Assembly (NCBI GenBank): GCA_913046155.1
Contig: CAJWRY010000074.1
Span: 1-7,243 of the forward strand
DNA length: 7,243 nucleotides
Direction: 5' to 3'
Origin: an uncultured Candidatus Nemicrothrix sp.
GTDB lineage: Bacteria > Actinomycetota > Acidimicrobiia > Acidimicrobiales > UBA8592
Position numbers and translations under genes: made by a program. Positions 6,208 to 7,243 of the stretch are shown here, piece after piece. The notes under the pieces are model-generated. The model worked only from the letters and a program-made list of their open reading frames with translations, was not told the origin of the DNA and searched no databases. Positions within the stretch are counted from its first letter, which is position 1. Every line of letters begins with the position of its first letter.

Positions 6208-6639
6208 CTACCCCTTCCGGTTGGTTCTTTTCTGAAATCTACCATTCATAATAGCCCACATATTGAGACTACCAAGGGCAAATAAGGATGCGAGTATCCC
6301 AAACGCGAAGTTGGTACTAGATTGCAAGGAAGCAAGCACAATACTTCCAATAACTTGGACCCCAAGTGAACCATAAAGAATTAGCTTTACTCTCTGTGGC
6401 GTGTTCTGAGGAAGTTTAATTAGATCAATAGTTGTGATTATCTCATATCTGCTTTTGGAAACTGATTGAGCGAATGCTCTCATCCCAAGGAGTACTCCAA
6501 CAGAGAACATAGTTAGAGATACGATTACGTAAACGATCTCAAATGACGACTGTATTGATGCGATAACACCTGTTAGTAAAAATAAAGCGGTACCTATTCC
6601 AGAAAGTTTAATTAAGTAGTCTGATTTAGCATGATTCAT
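6208..6639 (-). CDS. Small four-helix membrane protein, conserved actinobacterial type
   Basis: A 143-residue integral membrane protein of unknown function. Hydrophobic segments lie at about 11-30, 35-55, 86-105 and 110-131, in two hairpins. They are joined by a cytoplasmic-looking loop at 56-85 rich in charged residues (RAFAQSVSKSRYEIITT). A basic tail (RFQKRTNRKG) ends the protein, suggesting both termini are inside. The pattern of a SKSRYE-type loop followed by PQRVK, a third helix, and FAFGILASLFALGSLNMWA is one I associate with uncharacterised actinobacterial membrane proteins encoded near SRPBCC and glycosyltransferase genes. That recollection is not a database result. The ATG at 6639 follows the glycosyltransferase stop by 16 nt with only a weak GGGA upstream. 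The gene ends 1 nt before the SRPBCC start, so their translation is probably coupled. I assign no function. Confidence 0.75.
   Translation of the reverse strand: MNHAKSDYLIKLSGIGTALFLLTGVIASIQSSFEIVYVIVSLTMFSVGVLLGMRAFAQSVSKSRYEIITTIDLIKLPQNTPQRVKLILYGSLGVQVIGSIVLASLQSSTNFAFGILASLFALGSLNMWAIMNGRFQKRTNRKG
6211..6218 (-). promoter_or_regulatory. Shine-Dalgarno GGAAGGGG that fixes the SRPBCC start
   Basis: On the minus strand GGAAGGGG covers the last codons of the membrane-protein gene, immediately before its TAG. The core GGAAGG is 6 nt from the ATG at 6206, ideal spacing. No comparable site serves the in-frame ATG at 6245, so this site decides the start. It is also the strongest ribosome binding site seen in the window. 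Confidence 0.7.
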
Positions 6640-6655
6640 TACTTGGATTATCCCA

Positions 6656-7243
6656 TCAATTTTTGTTCAGCTTTAGAAGTGAATCATGAAATCGCAAAGC
6701 GAGATTATCATATGAGAATTTTGTTTCGGCTCTTTGCCTGGATAGCAGTTTCATTTCTTCATACCTGGTTTCGTCATCAAGGATTTCACAGATTGCTTCT
6801 TTGACGCTGCCTACATCTTTTGGACTTGATACTACTTTCCCTGTCCTTCCCTCCAGTACGGCCTCTCCTGCTCCCCCACTCTTGCCGGCGAGCTGAGGTA
6901 TTCCTGCTGCTGCCGCTTCTAAGAAAACGATTCCAAAACCCTCTTGTTCTAAGCCTCCCCACCTGACCCTACAAAGCATAGAAAACAAATCGGCAAGTCC
7001 ATATAGATTTGGTATGTCAGCATCTGGGACATGGCCCAAAAAAGTGACTGGAGCTTTTTTTCGCCTGGCAATACTTTCTAGCCTTCTTTGGTCTCGTCCA
7101 GTGCCTGCTATGAGGAGTTTCAAACGAGGACGGCTCGTCTGTAGATCTGCACAGGCTTTAATCAGCACGTCCATTCCTTTTCTAGGAACAAGCCTACTTA
7201 AAGTGAGGATGACCTCATCAGCTTCACTTAGTTCATATTTGGA
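6656..7243 (-). CDS. GT4 glycosyltransferase, PimB-like, C-terminal part (partial)
   Basis: The frame is open to the right edge, giving 195 C-terminal residues of a GT-B retaining glycosyltransferase; the N-terminal acceptor domain is outside the window. An internal ATG at 7174 is not the true start, because family sequence continues before it: VILTLSRLVPRKG, with Arg17 and Lys22 of the fragment as the expected nucleotide-sugar phosphate contacts. Further motifs are LLIAGTGRDQRRLE, VTFLGHVPDADIPNLYGLAD and the EX7E catalytic pair (Glu101 and Glu109 in EGFGIVFLE), then SGGAGEAV. The GGLEQEGFGIVFLEA stretch and SRLVPRKG resemble PimB, which adds mannose to phosphatidylinositol mannosides. A GDP-mannose donor and glycolipid acceptor are therefore plausible but inferred. 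It is the first visible gene of the minus-strand operon, with the membrane protein 16 nt downstream. Confidence 0.88.
   Translation of the reverse strand, partial: SKYELSEADEVILTLSRLVPRKGMDVLIKACADLQTSRPRLKLLIAGTGRDQRRLESIARRKKAPVTFLGHVPDADIPNLYGLADLFSMLCRVRWGGLEQEGFGIVFLEAAAAGIPQLAGKSGGAGEAVLEGRTGKVVSSPKDVGSVKEAICEILDDETRYEEMKLLSRQRAETKFSYDNLALRFHDSLLKLNKN

Noticed and set aside
5874..6251. 125-codon open frame on the plus strand opposite the SRPBCC gene
   Set aside because: It is antisense to a well-supported SRPBCC gene, has no recognisable domain and no Shine-Dalgarno that I can see.
6656..7174. Treating the ATG at 7174 as a complete glycosyltransferase start
   Set aside because: The frame is open to the edge and the 23 codons before this ATG encode the conserved LSRLVPRKG motif, so the gene is cut by the window.
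1..7243. Mobile element, CRISPR, tRNA/rRNA or defence system
   Set aside because: No transposase, integrase, terminal repeats, regularly spaced repeats, tRNA-like folds or defence proteins were found; coding genes fill nearly the whole window.

Overview
The window looks like ordinary chromosomal DNA from an actinobacterium. The clearest sign is the left end, where a PhoB-type response regulator, a HAMP histidine kinase and a GerMN lipoprotein follow one another in the order of the actinobacterial mtrA-mtrB-lpqB locus. The right end agrees: a PimB-like GT4 glycosyltransferase, a small four-helix membrane protein, an SRPBCC protein and a Streptomyces-GlkA-like ROK kinase. By eye the DNA is AT-leaning (roughly low-to-mid 40s % GC, not counted). 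That is low for the phylum and would suit a streamlined aquatic lineage such as marine Acidimicrobiia; this placement is inference.

Plus strand, 1-3654: the end of an MtrA-like regulator (cut by the left edge), an MtrB-like sensor kinase, a short GerMN lipoprotein that starts inside the kinase stop codon (ATGA), then glycerol kinase after 46 nt. The first three genes are tightly packed and surely co-transcribed. The glycerol kinase may belong to the same transcript.

Minus strand, 7243-3658, read right to left: GT4 glycosyltransferase (cut by the right edge), membrane protein, SRPBCC protein, ROK glucokinase, AlaC-type aminotransferase. Gaps are 16, 1, 8 and 51 nt, so the first four form a compact operon. 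The aminotransferase has a leader with an imperfect inverted repeat and may also have its own promoter. The two gene blocks converge at about 3655 with only 3 nt between stop codons.

Functionally the left block senses the envelope (MtrAB-LpqB type). Glycerol kinase feeds glycerol-3-phosphate to lipid synthesis and glycolysis, glucokinase supplies glucose-6-phosphate, the GT4 enzyme probably builds a glycolipid or another glycoconjugate, and AlaC links pyruvate to alanine. No RNA gene, mobile element, CRISPR array or defence system was found, and no gap between genes exceeds 51 nt. I see no convincing new system. The points most worth a second look are the reduced LpqB-like protein, the altered allosteric loop of the glycerol kinase, and a 17/18 match to the I-SceI homing-endonuclease site at the end of the lipoprotein gene.
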